Shown here one piece after another: positions 12,617-24,729 of a stretch of DNA of 64,000 bases. The notes beneath the pieces were generated by a model. It was not told the DNA's origin and ran no database searches. It saw only the letters and a list, made by a program, of their open reading frames with translations. Each line of letters opens with the position of its first letter. The stretch's first letter is position 1. The position numbers and the translations under genes were made by a program. Source of the stretch: Calonectria ilicicola (taxonomy: Eukaryota > Ascomycota > Sordariomycetes > Hypocreales > Nectriaceae); assembly GCA_020809705.1 (NCBI GenBank), contig CP085827.1:1364001-1428000 (forward strand), written 5' to 3'.

Positions 12617-13638
12617 ATGCCCACTTGGCGTCAAGTTCCTGGACCGGTGTCCAATGGTATGTCAAAGGGGTGAAATCTGAACCCAACCTTCTGCTAACAG
12701 AGCTAGGGTCTTTCTCCGTTACCTCATGGGGAGGTCGCACCGACGTATTTACAACGGGCCCGAACAACTCCGTGTACCATACGTGGCGTAATACTGATAC
12801 TGGCAATAACAAGTGGTCACTATGGGAGGAGCTGGGCGGCCAGGTGGATGGGAAGATTTCGGCTGTTTCCTGGGGTCCCAGTCGTATTGATCTTTTCTAC
12901 AAGGGCTTTGATAGCGCTTGCTACCACAAAAAGTCGAGCGATGGCACCAATTGGAGCGACTGGAGCTCCATTGGGAACAAAGGCACGGTGAACAGCGAGA
13001 TCAGTGCTGTTTCTAGTGGCTCTAATAGTATTGATTTGTTTGCTCGGGGCATGGCTAGCGAGCTCCTTCATATGCGTTGGAACGGCACCGAATGGTCTGG
13101 GTGGGAAACCCTAGGCACCCCGTACCAAGGAGCCCCCAGGGCTGTCTCTCGTACAAAGGGATGCGTCGATGTTGTCATACGAGGAATCACCAACCAAGTC
13201 TGGATGCAATCATTCTATGGAGGCATATGGCACGATCCGGTCTATCTTGGCGAGTCCGCCATGGACGATCCTGCTGTTGTCACTTGGGGCTCAAACGCAC
13301 TGTATGTCTATACCAGGGCCGCCGATGGCTCCATCAAACGGATAACGATGGATGGGACTACATTGAGCCAAGCCTGGATTCAAGCAGCAAACCCCAGGAC
13401 CCTATGCTCACCCATTGTAGCCAAGGGTTGGGGTACGAGCAACATCGCCGTGGCATTCACGGGTAACGATGGTTTTACTTGGACCAACATCTGGTATGAC
13501 AGCAAGAATTCTTGGACCGGCTGGACGAACATCAGCGGGACTGCTACTGGTTCACCAGCTATACTTCCTGTTGGCGGTGGTGAACCACCAGTTCTTTTCA
13601 CCCGTGGCCCTGATGGGTTAATGTGGACCTACGAGTGA
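12617..13638 (+). CDS. PLL-like beta-propeller lectin
   Basis: A protein of 325 residues made of about seven similar blades of some 45 residues. Each blade carries a core such as VTSWGGRTDVF, AVSWGPSRIDLF, AVSSGSNSIDLF or VVTWGSNALYVY, followed by a W-x-x-W element (WSLWEELGG, WSDWSSIG, WSGWETLG, WTGWTNISG). This is the pattern of the Photorhabdus PLL/PHL lectin family, sugar-binding propellers that recognise fucose or related ligands. I start at ATG 12617, with a short 44-nt intron (12657-12700) joining GPVSN to ELGSFSVTSWGG. That removes an unrelated upstream reading from 12517. There is no signal peptide, so export would have to be unconventional. Ligand preference cannot be read. Confidence 0.8.
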
Positions 13639-14670
13639 TCGCTGTTTGGTCATTTTCTGATAGGTAATTGCAATTTAGTCGAGGCAGTTCAATATAGCTA
13701 TTATTGGTGGAGATGATTAATGCAATCTTGAGTGACTTGGATAATTTTAAGCAAGATATTACTACTATCAGCCGCACCAGCATACTTGAAGCGCGAAGAT
13801 CCCATCTTCAACGCTGTCAAGATAGTCTTACTTAGTGGTTGAGTGATTGGGATCTGTTGCATTTTACAAAGCATTTATACTGGTTTTGAGTCGCTTGTGA
13901 CAATTGTAATATGGGCAACGGAAAGGACGAGTATGCAGCTCCGCATGAGTCCGAGCATTCGGTTTGTTAGTGAATACCACATCACAGTCGACTGTTCTGC
14001 GACAAGACAAGAACATAATATTCTGATATATAGGTACTGCATTTTTGGCTCTTGCCTTTGGAGGACTTAACATCAGGATTAATTATTACTTAAAAATAAT
14101 GTATTTTTATTCGCTTACCCAAGTAAACTACACACAAGTAGTATTCGTAGTCATAAGGGTTGCCAACTTGTCTTGTCTATAAAATAAAGAGTCTTGCTGC
14201 GCGCACACATAGATTTTGCTAGGTGCACGCATCAAACTATTGGCTGGGGCTTTTCTGGGAAATCATAAGACATCCAAAGAAAATACTAAAGGCCTAATTT
14301 ATTTTATCATAAATAAGTTTAGAATATATATAAAATTATTTATTTTATTCTTATTTTTTTATTTTGATATTAAATGCAGATGTTGTATGTGTGTGCACCT
14401 AGCAAAATGTATGTGTGCGCAGCAAGACTCGAAATAAATTAAGGCGCGGGGAAGGAATTGGCGAATGGGAGGCATCGGATTTGGATTGGTCACAGTGCAA
14501 TTTGCCAGTTCTGCGTTTGGGCACGCACAGTGAACTCCTGTACCGGCCGAAGAGTGGGTCTTGCAATGAGTCCTCATGTGCGGTACTGACGTCAAAATTT
14601 TAACGTTGGCAGCGTTTCGCAGCCTTCAATTCGGTCTTGCTAGGGAGCTTTGTGTTTGGCATAGCACAAC
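13639..14670. other. intergenic region holding a MITE-like element
   Basis: Apart from the inverted-repeat element at 14189-14431 (separate entry), no gene was recognised. The stretch at 14290-14375 is very AT-rich. Confidence 0.4.
14189..14431. mobile_element. MITE-like element with long terminal inverted repeats
   Basis: The sequence beginning GAGTCTTGCTGCGC at 14189 and running through TTTTGCTAGGTGCAC to about 14229 is repeated in inverted form at about 14390-14430, with only a few mismatches over some 40 bases. The roughly 160-base interior is AT-rich and non-coding. The word AAATAAA flanks both ends (14182-14188 and 14432-14438) and could be a target-site duplication. The size (about 243 bp) and the lack of an ORF fit a non-autonomous DNA transposon; no superfamily can be assigned. 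Confidence 0.65.
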
Positions 14671-17246
14671 ATGTCGCTGAGAGCAGTGAGAAATCCCGGA
14701 CTCATTGAACCAAGCCCCCCTAGAATGAGGATGCGAATGAATGCCAACTAACTCCACTCCCCCAGGTCACGACAGCCTCATGGGCTCGATCGCTCCGCCA
14801 TACCGGCTGTCGTATCTCGACCCAACGCCTATTGAGCAATCGTCTTCCGCGTACCACATTCTACGAGTTACAATCCCGTCGTTCGATTGCCACTACATCC
14901 TCCGACCGTGCGACAGCTTCGCCCGCCCAAGGGAAAGGGATTGACGTCTCCTTTGCTGATATCCTCGTCGACACAAAGACCCCGCAGACCTTGACGGAAA
15001 AAATCGTTCAAGATCATGCTGTCGGTTTGCCAGAGGGGAAGGTCGTTCGAAGCGGTGATTACGTGCAGATTGAGCCTCACCGATGCATGAGTCATGACAA
15101 TACGGCAGCCATCTTGAACAAATACCAATCTCTGGGAGCGAAGCGAATCAAAAACCCCAACCAACTTGTCTTCACCATAGATCATGACGTACAGAACAAA
15201 TCAGCAACGAACTTAGCGAAGTACGCCAGGTGCGCTGCATTTGGGAACGAGCAGGGTGTTCAAAACTTCCCGGCAGGTCATGGTATAGGGCACCAGATCA
15301 TGGTAGGCAGCCATGAATCAATCACGTGGTCTTGACCGTGGGTATTAACAACACGTTAGGTGGAGGAGCTCTTTGTCTGGCCAGGAAAGATGTGTGTCGC
15401 CTCTGACTCGCACTCCAATCATTATGGTGGCGTTTCTGCGCTCGGAACAGCCCTGGTAAGAACCGATTGCGCTGCTGTTTGGGCTACAGGTCGCACATGG
15501 TATGTCAAGTTTACGATTTAGCGTGAATCCCTTCTAATAATCATGCCATCAAACAGGTTCCAAGTGCCTCCTGTTGCTCTGGTTACTCTTACGGGGACAT
15601 TGCCCGAAGGTGTCACCGGAAAAGATGTCATCGTTGCCCTCTGTGGCCTCTTTCCCACCGAAGTCCTTAACCACAGTGTTGAATTCGCCGGCTCCGAGGA
15701 GACCATGGCCAGTCTATCTGTGGACAACAGACTTACAATCAGCAATATGTCAACTGAGTGGTCTGCCCTTTCTGCAATGGTTTGTTTCAACCCTGTAAGT
15801 CGAGATATATCGCGTCTCATCTAACCTTTTGTCATGCAGTTTCCCGCGGATAAAACTCTGGAACGCTGGATGCGATATAAGGCCACGGAGGCAGCCATGT
15901 CTCCAGACCGCACGACCAAGGAGAGAATAACACATGAGAAAGTTGACGAGCTCTTTGCAAACCCTCCCCGAGCTGATCCAGGGGCGCAGTACGCCAAGAA
16001 ACTGTTTCTTGATCTTTCCACACTGTCGCCCTATGTTTCGGGTCCTAACTCTGTTAAAATTTCGACCCCACTTGCCGAACTCGAACCAAAGAAGATTCCA
16101 GTGAATAGGGCATATATTGTATCTTGCACTAACAGTCGAGCTTCTGATTTCGCTGCGGCAGCCAAGGTCTTCCAGGATGCTGCCAAGGCTAACGATGGTA
16201 AGATCCCCAAAATTGCAGATGGTGTTAAACTGTACATTGCCGCGGCTTCGGCCCGTGAGCAGGAGTTTGCCGAAGCCGAAGGCAGCTGGCAGACTCTGCT
16301 CGAAGCCGGAGCCATCAAACTCCCAGCATCATGCGGGCCCTGCATTGGACTGGGAACTGGATTGTTGGAAGATGGAGAGGTGGGCATTTCCGCCTCTAAC
16401 CGTAACTTCAAGGGCCGAATGGGAAGCCGCCTTGCGCACGCATACCTTGCCAGCCCTGAGGTTGTGGCCACAAGCGCTCTCAACGGTGTGATTTCAGGCA
16501 CAGGGGTATATCAGCCCCCAGAAAACTATTCTGGTGTGAATTTCGGCTTTGGCACCGGCTCAGCTGAGACTCCAGAAAGTGAACTTGGCAACGTTGTGGA
16601 TCAGCTGGAGTCGCTCACCGACCGGGTTGAGTCATCTGCAGGTGACGACTCTTCGAAGGCCGCTACTAAAATTCTCCCGGGCTTCCCAGAAAAGATTAGC
16701 GGCGAGATTCTATTCCTCGATGCTGATAATCTCGACACCGATAACATTTACGCTGGCAAGTACACATACCAAGATGACATGACAAGGGAGGACATGGCGA
16801 GAGTATGTATGGAAAACTATGACCCGAATTTCGGATTAGTTGCCAAACCTAACGATATCCTTGTCTCTGGGTTCAACCTAGGGTGCGGGTCGTCAAGAGA
16901 GCAAGCTGCAACAGCGCTCCTTGCTAAAGATATTCCGCTGGTAGTAGCAGGCAGTTTAGGAAATATTTTCTCCCGAAACAGCATCAACAATGCTCTTCTG
17001 GGATTGGAAAGTCCTCGTCTACTTGAGCGCCTGCGCGCTACGTTCAAAGAAAAGATTGTCACGCGAAGAACAGGATGGACTTTGACATGGGATATTAAGC
17101 GAAGTGTTATCGAGGTGCAAGAAGGTCCCGAGGGTGAGAAATGGGAAGAAAAGGTTGGCGAGTTTGCAGAGAGCTTGCAAGATATCATTGCCAAGGGCGG
17201 CCTAGAAAACTGGACCAAGCATGAGATCGCCAAGATGGAGACATAG
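14671..17246 (+). CDS. LYS4: homoaconitase, mitochondrial (lysine biosynthesis)
   Basis: The enzyme interconverts homocitrate, cis-homoaconitate and homoisocitrate in the alpha-aminoadipate lysine pathway of fungi, in the mitochondrial matrix. It has 773 residues. The Arg/Ser-rich start ([17 protein letters not shown]) is a mitochondrial presequence and appears only if a 15-nt first exon is spliced across intron 14686-14765. Other introns are 15303-15359, 15500-15556 and 15780-15839; all keep frame. The three 4Fe-4S ligands are Cys401 (SCTNSR), Cys470 and Cys473 (CGPCIG). HCMSHDN-like (HRCMSHDN), [19 protein letters not shown] and [14 protein letters not shown] are homoaconitase signatures. 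Swivel domain at the C-terminus. Close throughout to yeast Lys4 and Aspergillus LysF. Confidence 0.96.
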
Positions 17247-17334
17247 GCACACAACTGAGTGAAAAGCGGTAAAACTGGGAGTAGAGATCTTATACGATAC
17301 ATGTGGCGTAAAAAAGGAACCCATCTACAACGAT

Positions 17335-18120
17335 CTAGAATATGACAGATATCTCTAAAGTGCCATCAGAGGCCACGGGCAATTTCTGTTTGTTTGTAAT
17401 GATACCCTCTCCGATAAGTATCGCTTTTTTCCTTTCCCAGACTTCGTCCGGGATAATTACAGTGCCCTCCAACCCCCGAGGGGCTTTGAGACTAAATCTC
17501 CATCCTTCATTGCTCTCCTCCCACGCCACTGATATGGATCCAGTTGGCGTGGGGACTCGCCCTCTAGCCCAATTAACACCAGTTAATCTGAGCCTCGGCC
17601 ATATTCTGTATTCTTCAAAACCAGGTTTGGATGGCGTGACGCCCAATACATGGGCACTGAGGAGCCAAGTGGGTCCTGGGCTGAAGAGCTGAGCGTAGGA
17701 GCAAAAGTCACCCTTGTATGGCTTCCCCTCAGCAGTCATAAATTCCCACGTGGTTCCAGTGAAGCGCTCACTCTGCTTGTCCATCATTGGCTCCCAAACA
17801 CGACGAAGATATTTATCTACAGTGGCGTGTTCATCGCCAGCATATACCGCTGCATCGATGTGAATAGCCGACATGATGGGAGAAATGACGTGTGGGGGTG
17901 AAGGATTCTTCGTGTCGGGGGAGAAAGACAAGGTCGTCCTTGTCAAATCTCGTCATGCGAGTGACAAGTCCTATACGGCTTCGCTCAAGTTCATGGTCGG
18001 CAGGTTTCGTGCGTGAGAATTCCGCGTCGAATAGGCAGGCGTGTGAAGAGCAGTTGTTGGAATCTAGGTCATGTGTGCCAGTGTCAGGGCCAGCTAGACA
18101 TTGCGGCGTGAGAGGGAACG
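17335..18120 (-). pseudogene. GH78 alpha-L-rhamnosidase-like, C-terminal remnant
   Basis: The reading frame from about 17920 down to 17335 gives the C-terminal part of a six-hairpin rhamnosidase. It covers the end of the catalytic barrel (ISPIMSAIHIDAAVYAGDEH, RFTGTTWEFMTAEGKPY) and the C-terminal beta-sandwich (SPGPTWLLSAHVLGVTPSKP, WARGRVPTPTGSISVAWEES). There is no plausible start codon. Upstream, similarity appears to continue in another frame (ERSRIGLVTRMTRFDKDDLVFLP), and the two frames meet at a C5 tract on the coding strand (17917-17921). One extra base there would explain the break. Stops and frame changes continue beyond 18120. A decayed gene is the simplest reading. A related N-terminal piece lies at 23226-23669. 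Confidence 0.6.
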
Positions 18121-21094
18121 GGAGGATTCGGGCTGGTGTCAGATGTGTCCAGAACAGCCTCTGCCTCGGAGACATGGTCGATGAATAATTGAAAGAGGAT
18201 AAAGAAGTCAATAACGGATATCGAGTCCTGATCGGAGCCGACCTCGTTGAACCATAGTTGGAGCGTGTTTGAAAATTCATGTGGGGGACGTCGCGCCAAG
18301 CGTACGAGTTGATATACGGTCGGTAGGATGGCGGCAGTTGGGTATCCGGTTCGAGGATATTTAACATGGCTATGGTGGTCTTCGATCTTTAACAATGGAG
18401 GTTGGTGCATTGAATCCCCGGCATCTGCTCGCGACTGGTGTGGGCGGCGTTTCGACAAGGGCCAGGGACGCAGTCACATTTGTGCTGAGTCTTCACGTGG
18501 TCCCTACAAGTATAGGTTTTTATTAGCACACCTCGGCAAGATTCAATGCCCGACCCGGCTATACACACTTAAGCGAACCCATGCTAGTCTTGTTGGTAGA
18601 ACTGCCGGATGGCAGGCCCGGGGCCGTAGGTCCAGCAGATTGGATAGGACAATGGGAATGGTCCAAGTTGGCGTCTTTGCCAGCCATTCCGTCGTTGTGG
18701 CTGCGTTTGCATCTTTGCTGGAGGGAGGGGCTCTCTGGCGTGCGAGAGCTCGCACCATGGCTCTCTTCTGGTTGGAGGATTGGCGCAGTATCTGCGGTGC
18801 TCTCAATAAAGGCTTGACAAGGAATCTGGGAGTGGGGGAATTCGACATGCTCTTTGTACCACCAACTATAGGGTGCATGATGGCCAAACTTTAGCGTCCC
18901 CCGGTCAGTTAGAGTCATCCCTAGCTTGTGCCCTTGACAGTCTGACCTACCAAGTAAGGATGTGGGGACAACTCAGTTGTTGCTCGGCTCCAACGATTAT
19001 TTTTGCTCCAATCTCGCACGTCTGTCGTCAAATTTTCGTCGCTTTCTTCTTAGTCCGTATGAGCTAAGCAATCTTACTATCGGAATCGTAGCAGGTGATT
19101 CGGGTGGTTCTTTTCTTCGTTTGCCTCGTGTTCTCGACACACCAACATGAGTGTCGATTCCGACACAAACGAAATCGAGATTGGCAACGTCGACGGTGGT
19201 GATATTGACAGATGACAAACTGCAAACACTAATTTATCGTCTAAAGATACTCTCGCACACCAGGCATCAACATGGATCTCTTCCCAATGGCACTGAGGAG
19301 ATATCAGGGCAACGGGTAGGCCACATTTGACAATTGGGGCAGAAGCGCTAAAGAAAGGGTTAGCGCATCAGTATCCCAATGGCGAGGGTCAGCCGTTATT
19401 CCAAGACTAGACTAGTTGGTTTGTGGGTTCCCGACCAGGCCGCTCAAAGAGTATGTGAGGCAATCTTCCAGAGTCATTCAAGTGGTGGATCAATCCATTT
19501 GTAAGACGGTGATTCAGGGCGAGTCAATCAATGCCAGCAGCCATCTTGGAAATCTAACCATGACAGTATTCATCGAGCTGAAGAGAGTGCTCTGCCAGCG
19601 ACCGGTAAGTCCATAGCGTCGCGTTTGTGAGGATCGTCTTTCGGATATTTGATGGTGGGAGAACGAGCGTGGGGGTATTGTATCGTCCATGCTGTCGGGC
19701 TGCTTGGTCTTGCATCCAGAGATATGAGACGGTTCGAGTGTCGCGAATATGAGGTATCACCGTGTTGATGGTCGGCTGATATGCCTTCCAAGAGGTGAGG
19801 ACGCTCGATGGTTGCATTCAGAGGGTTGGCGACGGGTGAGTGATAGGAAGGTAAGGAGGGGATCAGGGCAGAGAGCGAATGCAAGCATGAGGGGGCGCTG
19901 CTGCATCGACGCACTACCCTCTCAGGTCCCCACCCCCTGTAAAATGTGCGTCACGTTCCGTAAATTCCACCAAAACATCCATGAGGCACCCAATGCAACA
20001 AGATATTTCCACCCTGCTAAGTCAATTCCAGATCGATGCATCTAACATTGAAGCTTAGGGAAGACTAGGAGTAAAACTCTCCTGTTGCGCAGTTTAATGT
20101 GAATATATCTTGCTTGACTCGTAATTCAACAGAAGCGCCTTTTGTCGCGGATTTTGTACTGTTGATTTGGAGTGTGGTGGTGCATGATTAGGTAGTGCAT
20201 TATAAGATTGGCATTTTGGCGGGCTGTGTGGAGCGTGTCCACCAGCTCAGTTAAGAGTCAGAAATCCCTTACTTTCTAAATTTTTATCTGAAATCTACAT
20301 TGATCGCATTGGGAGGTAGAGGTAGATGCAATACGTCGAACGTTCGCACAAGTTTTTTTTTTCAAGGTGCGGATTGATCTGCTCGTTTCATCTACACCTC
20401 TTTGGCTGGATTTCTAAGTTTGCAAGCACCGCTTTGACTTGAAGGCATTAAAACTTTTGCTTGCCCTTGGAGCTGCTGGTAGAATTGTGTGGATCATACG
20501 TTGAACACAAAGGTATTGCTCTAATGTTGGCTGTGTCAAAACTTTCATCGTCACAGACTTGTCTAGGTGTACTACTGAGTGCATCTGTGAAGCATCATAT
20601 GCATTTGCTTTTGAGTGTTTTTTTTTTCAGTAGTTCTAAACCTCAAATTATTGAATTCAGTTGAAATCTCTCAAATCAACTTTATTTCCTAATACTAGGG
20701 TAACTTGGCCTTATGGTGTATTCGCATAAATAAAAACAATTTCGAGCTATGAACATGCTTGAGCTTATAGCACAGATCCATCACGATGATTGCAACATTT
20801 AACCGAAAGGTTAGATAACACATAATAGTGCAAACCAAAAGCCTAGCAAGGTTTTGCAATTATTGAGTATTTTAATAATCATAGCGCAATGACTTGGCGT
20901 ACAACAAAGTTTGGAAACCTGTTTGGATCAGGCTAATATCTACTTATTTCTACCGGACAGGGTATTATAAAAGGTTAAGCTTTGTTGCAATCGAAGATGG
21001 CTCCACACCTTTCTGGCCCCAAAAGTAACATAAAAGACGGCGCTTCTCAACATTTCCCAGCTCAACAACTGTGATCCTTGAAACTCCCGTCATC
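18121..21094. other. about 3 kb gene-poor stretch
   Basis: Minus-strand ORFs at 18543-18918 and 19554-19914 may be further degraded parts of the rhamnosidase locus, but I could not match them to the family. The right part is AT-rich, with a TATAAAA box at 20966-20972, about 125 bases before the start of the next gene. Confidence 0.35.
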
Positions 21095-22330
21095 ATGGCT
21101 TCCCGCTTTCTTTCTTACTCCACCTCAGCTTCTATGAGGCCAATGTTGAGAAGCCTTCCGGTCGAGTTGTACGTATATATCATTAAATGCTGCGACTCCC
21201 CTGAGCAAATCCAATCATTTATTTCCGCGGACCCCCTTGCTTTGTTCGCCTATATGGGACATCGGAAAAGCATCATAAAGTATTTCACAGCCAAATTATT
21301 TCTCAAAGCACCTCGGGAGGATTTGATTTCGACGTGCCTCCTTGCAGTGAGATTCAGACATTTGCGGAAAAGTTCAAGTCGGTATACTGTTGCCGACTAT
21401 AATCATCAAGTGGAGTTAATTTTGAAAAACGAAAATGGAAAAGAATGGGAAAGCTCCCTGCTCTTTTTGACCGAATTATCCGAGCTCCTTGAGGACACCG
21501 AAAAAGTCGTTTCCAAATACATTTCGGAAATTTCCACACAGATAGAGTACAACCTCCACGAACGATTACCAGGATTTCTTTCCCTCCTTCCCGCACCTCC
21601 ACTGATACCATCCCAGGCGGAACTGGCGAGATTGTATGAAGCAATATTCCGTTTTGAAATTTATTCTTGCGCTTCGTTTCGCCACGAGGATATTTTATTG
21701 GAGTATAAAGTCGGTGATAGGCCATTCTTTTGTTTGGATCAAATCACTGAGGCTCCCAAACGCACAAAGCAAGCAATAGTTGAATTCTATTCAATACTCA
21801 AGTTTTTCAATCAATCGCACTTTGAAACATTCAGGAGAGTTACCCAAGACTTGGATTCATGGACGCAGTACACAATAATCAACCTAAAAGGCAATCACAG
21901 ATCTACAGTTTGGGAAAGGCTACAAAGCCATCCAGAAATCCCCAAAAGTTTCTCCAGGGGGAGGTTTCTTGCCAATAAGCTTCAAAATAGAACTCGGGAA
22001 GAAGAAAAGAATTATATAACTTGGCTCTGCACTCAAGGGATTCAAATGCTCCAGAACTTGGAAGAGATGGATTTTGAATCTCAACGAAACTTCACACTCA
22101 AGACCTTTTTCCGCATCTCGCTCAGAAGAAAACAAACTATTAATTTAAGCGTCGACTTTTGGAATCAAAGGTCTCCGTTAGAACTATTTAACTTTCCACA
22201 ACGAATCTGTGAGCTATCAGATTGGAACTATTTTATGTTTCAGGTTTCTATCAATGGATATATAGAATTGCCCTTTTTGGATGAAGAACGGGTAAAGGCT
22301 TTATACGAAGTAATAGGTCAATTGATTTGA
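21095..22330 (+). CDS. F-box-like fungal protein
   Basis: A single-exon gene for a 411-residue protein. The N-terminus has an F-box-like stretch (LRSLPVELYVYIIKCCDSPE, then IQSFISADPLALFAYMGHR). This pattern is seen in large fungal families in which a short F-box-like helix bundle precedes a variable helical body. The remainder is charged and helical, with no recognised domain. I use the ATG at 21095; a longer frame from 21071 has only GTG. Whether it docks onto an SCF ubiquitin ligase is inference. It sits between two fragments of a decayed glycosidase gene, is AT-richer than neighbouring enzymes and may be a lineage-specific, fast-evolving gene. Confidence 0.7.
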   Translation: MASRFLSYSTSASMRPMLRSLPVELYVYIIKCCDSPEQIQSFISADPLALFAYMGHRKSIIKYFTAKLFLKAPREDLISTCLLAVRFRHLRKSSSRYTVADYNHQVELILKNENGKEWESSLLFLTELSELLEDTEKVVSKYISEISTQIEYNLHERLPGFLSLLPAPPLIPSQAELARLYEAIFRFEIYSCASFRHEDILLEYKVGDRPFFCLDQITEAPKRTKQAIVEFYSILKFFNQSHFETFRRVTQDLDSWTQYTIINLKGNHRSTVWERLQSHPEIPKSFSRGRFLANKLQNRTREEEKNYITWLCTQGIQMLQNLEEMDFESQRNFTLKTFFRISLRRKQTINLSVDFWNQRSPLELFNFPQRICELSDWNYFMFQVSINGYIELPFLDEERVKALYEVIGQLI

Positions 22331-23225
22331 TTGGGGGTCTTTAATTAAAGGGTAATGGTTCATAGTAATCTAAACGCCTAAGGTTATGAAGGAAGGTAGA
22401 CTTCAAATTCATTAGTATATATGTGCTAGTTTAAATTAAATTGATTTAAATTAAATTAAGCAAATTTAAATTGACCGCAGCGCTGATGAAATCTACGAAT
22501 CTGGCTATGGATTCTAGGCGCATTCTCCTCTCAGATACTATACTTCTGTTCCATGCGTAGATTCTGGATGTCCGTCAACACAACATGTGAAAGACTTCCC
22601 CACCATACTTAAGACGAGCAGTGCGCCCTCCATGATTTTAACATTCTTTCGGGGATTGTACTGTACGTAATCTAGCCTTGGCTTAGCTGTCTGCTCTGGG
22701 ACTGAAACGCACTCGCAGAAGATAGGAAGATTCCAACGACCAATGAGTCGACATAGGCAAGATATTAGAACACTTTCAACACGGATGTAAGGCTTCATTC
22801 GGTACCCTTTTTGATACACCTCATGGGGGCTTAGGGTTGAAAGCAGTCAAATTGGTCTCCTGTTGACAAAACTCCTTCGAGCGTGTTGGTGTGTATTAGT
22901 GACTATTCCCCCCCTTTGAGAGGCAACTCTGACTTGGTCACCCAAGGGCCACCTTAAATAGAGCCAAAATGGCATCCCGGCAGCCTGTACCCTTTGCGCT
23001 GAACAATACTTCTGTTTGCAGATAAAACTTCGAGGTGAATGTTGATCGCGTTGGTATCGAATGCCAAGTGATCTTCAAGTCGATATTCGATGCAAAGTGG
23101 ATAGGCCATCTCTTACAGTTGCCGAACTCTTAAATTTGGTAAATTTGGTAACTGCACTTCTATCAACGGGTTCTTTTGACCAATATACTGCGTCATGATT
23201 AGAGCTAAGCCCGCTGTTCAGTCGG
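22331..23225. other. intergenic region, AT-rich start
   Basis: An AT-rich block of repeated TTAAATT words lies at 22427-22475. No supported gene. Confidence 0.35.
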
Positions 23226-23669
23226 TCAGTCAAGTCCTGTAATGGACGAAGAGATGATACTCACAGCCTTTATTATTGCCCTAGTGTCGGCCCCTGCGGA
23301 AAAGGGATATGGGCCATCTCCTTCGGGTAGCTTGATTCCAGGATAGCCCTCAAACACAGCAAAGTCGACGATGACGGATCCAGCGGGAGAGTCGAGGGCA
23401 GAGACTTGGATGAATGGGATACCGGCAACGGCAACGCCGAAATCAGCAATAACGCTAGGAGCTGTATCTTCGGCTGATGCTCTCTTCAGGGCCACAGTCT
23501 CCGTCGGGCTCGGAGAGAGGAGAGCATCAGCATTGCTGACACTTCCGCTCTTTGACTGAATATTTATTGGTAATAAGTGTTGAGGGACTTCATCTCGGCC
23601 GTAGGTGCGATTTTGATAAATAGGGCGTGGTAGTGAACCGGGGATATTGAAGGTCAAGTGCTGCACCAT
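23226..23669 (-). pseudogene. GH78-like N-terminal fragment
   Basis: An open frame of about 147 codons resembles the N-terminal jelly-roll region of fungal GH78-type proteins. The stretch VIADFGVAVAGIPFIQV, then VIVDFAVFEGYPGIKLPEGD and GPYPFSAGADTR, matches the family pattern of a DFG-E-GGIP strand, an F-EGY-GI strand and a GDGP-PFSAGADTR turn. After that the frame enters a possible intron donor (GTGAGTATC at about 23258) and no matching downstream exon is found before 22331. The catalytic domain is therefore missing here. A C-terminal remnant of the same class lies at 17335-18120 on the same strand, 5 kb away. Confidence 0.55.
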
Positions 23670-24729
23670 GATGAGACTGGTTAGTGTATTGTCGAGAGAC
23701 GAGCTGAAGCACGGAAAAGAAAGGTGGAATTAGTAGATTCAACCAACCGAGAGAATAGAGAATATGGAGGACAGCCAAGGGAGACTCTCGCTAAGCTTTT
23801 CGTCGGCTGATGATTGCCATGCGAGGCAAGATTCATTTGAAACATGATTTGGTTCGGCCATGACGTTGCCAAGGTGCTTAACCCTTCCAAATGAAGAAAT
23901 GATCCGGTAGATGAGACGTGCGATTCGGCATGAATCGCCTGGCTGAATAACATCATGTCCAATCACGAGGTCTTGAGAACGGTTATACCAAGGAGATCGG
24001 TTCTCGGGGAGTTAATAGTTCATGGAAGCAAACGAACACATCCTATTCGAGTATAGTGCCTCGAATCTCCCGGAGATATCCCAAAGTTTCCCCCCGAGTG
24101 CCGCTGTGGGGATGGTCCAGAGACAGTGCGCTATTAAGTCATTGGCTCAAATATACGCTGCTAGAGTCAAAACAGTTAGGCCTCTGCTTCGGAGCCCACC
24201 CGAAACTGGTTTGCAGGGACGGCAGTGCGTAAACCCATGTCAACATGCTCATTAAGCGGCTCTGGCCACCAATCTCGCCATCGAGAGCCTCGTGAACCCT
24301 TGGATTTACCCATGGATGGGCGCAAGACCCTGGTTAATACGACGCAGATTTTGGAGCCATCTTGGCAACATTAGGCGCTACAGCGTGGTTCGGCTGCAAT
24401 GCGGAGGATCAGCCATCCCCCCATGGGACGTTATGCATCTTGTTCTGGAAACCATAGCCATCCGTGGCTCGCAATTTGATCATGGAAGCCCCACACCCCG
24501 CAAAGAAGCTGACCCCGTGGGGAATTCGTGCCCATTGTTGGAGCAGTAGCTCCTGCGGGTCCTGTCAGTTGTGGTCTGAGCCCGTCCAAACTTTTGCGGT
24601 CAGAAGACACACGCGTAGGGGTATATATGTAGCCACGATCATGGCTCCATTCGGGAGCCCCTCTGTCTCTGTTTCTACTGCAGACATCAAAATTCTACAT
24701 CCTTACTTGCCTTCCATAACGAGTTCATC
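23670..24729. promoter_or_regulatory. intergenic region and sugar-transporter promoter
   Basis: No gene was recognised. The plus-strand promoter of the transporter should lie at the right end, where GTATATATG occurs near 24620, about 110 bases before the start codon. Confidence 0.35.

Noticed and set aside
16031..16501. 156-codon minus-strand ORF
   Set aside because: Opposite the iron-sulphur region of homoaconitase.
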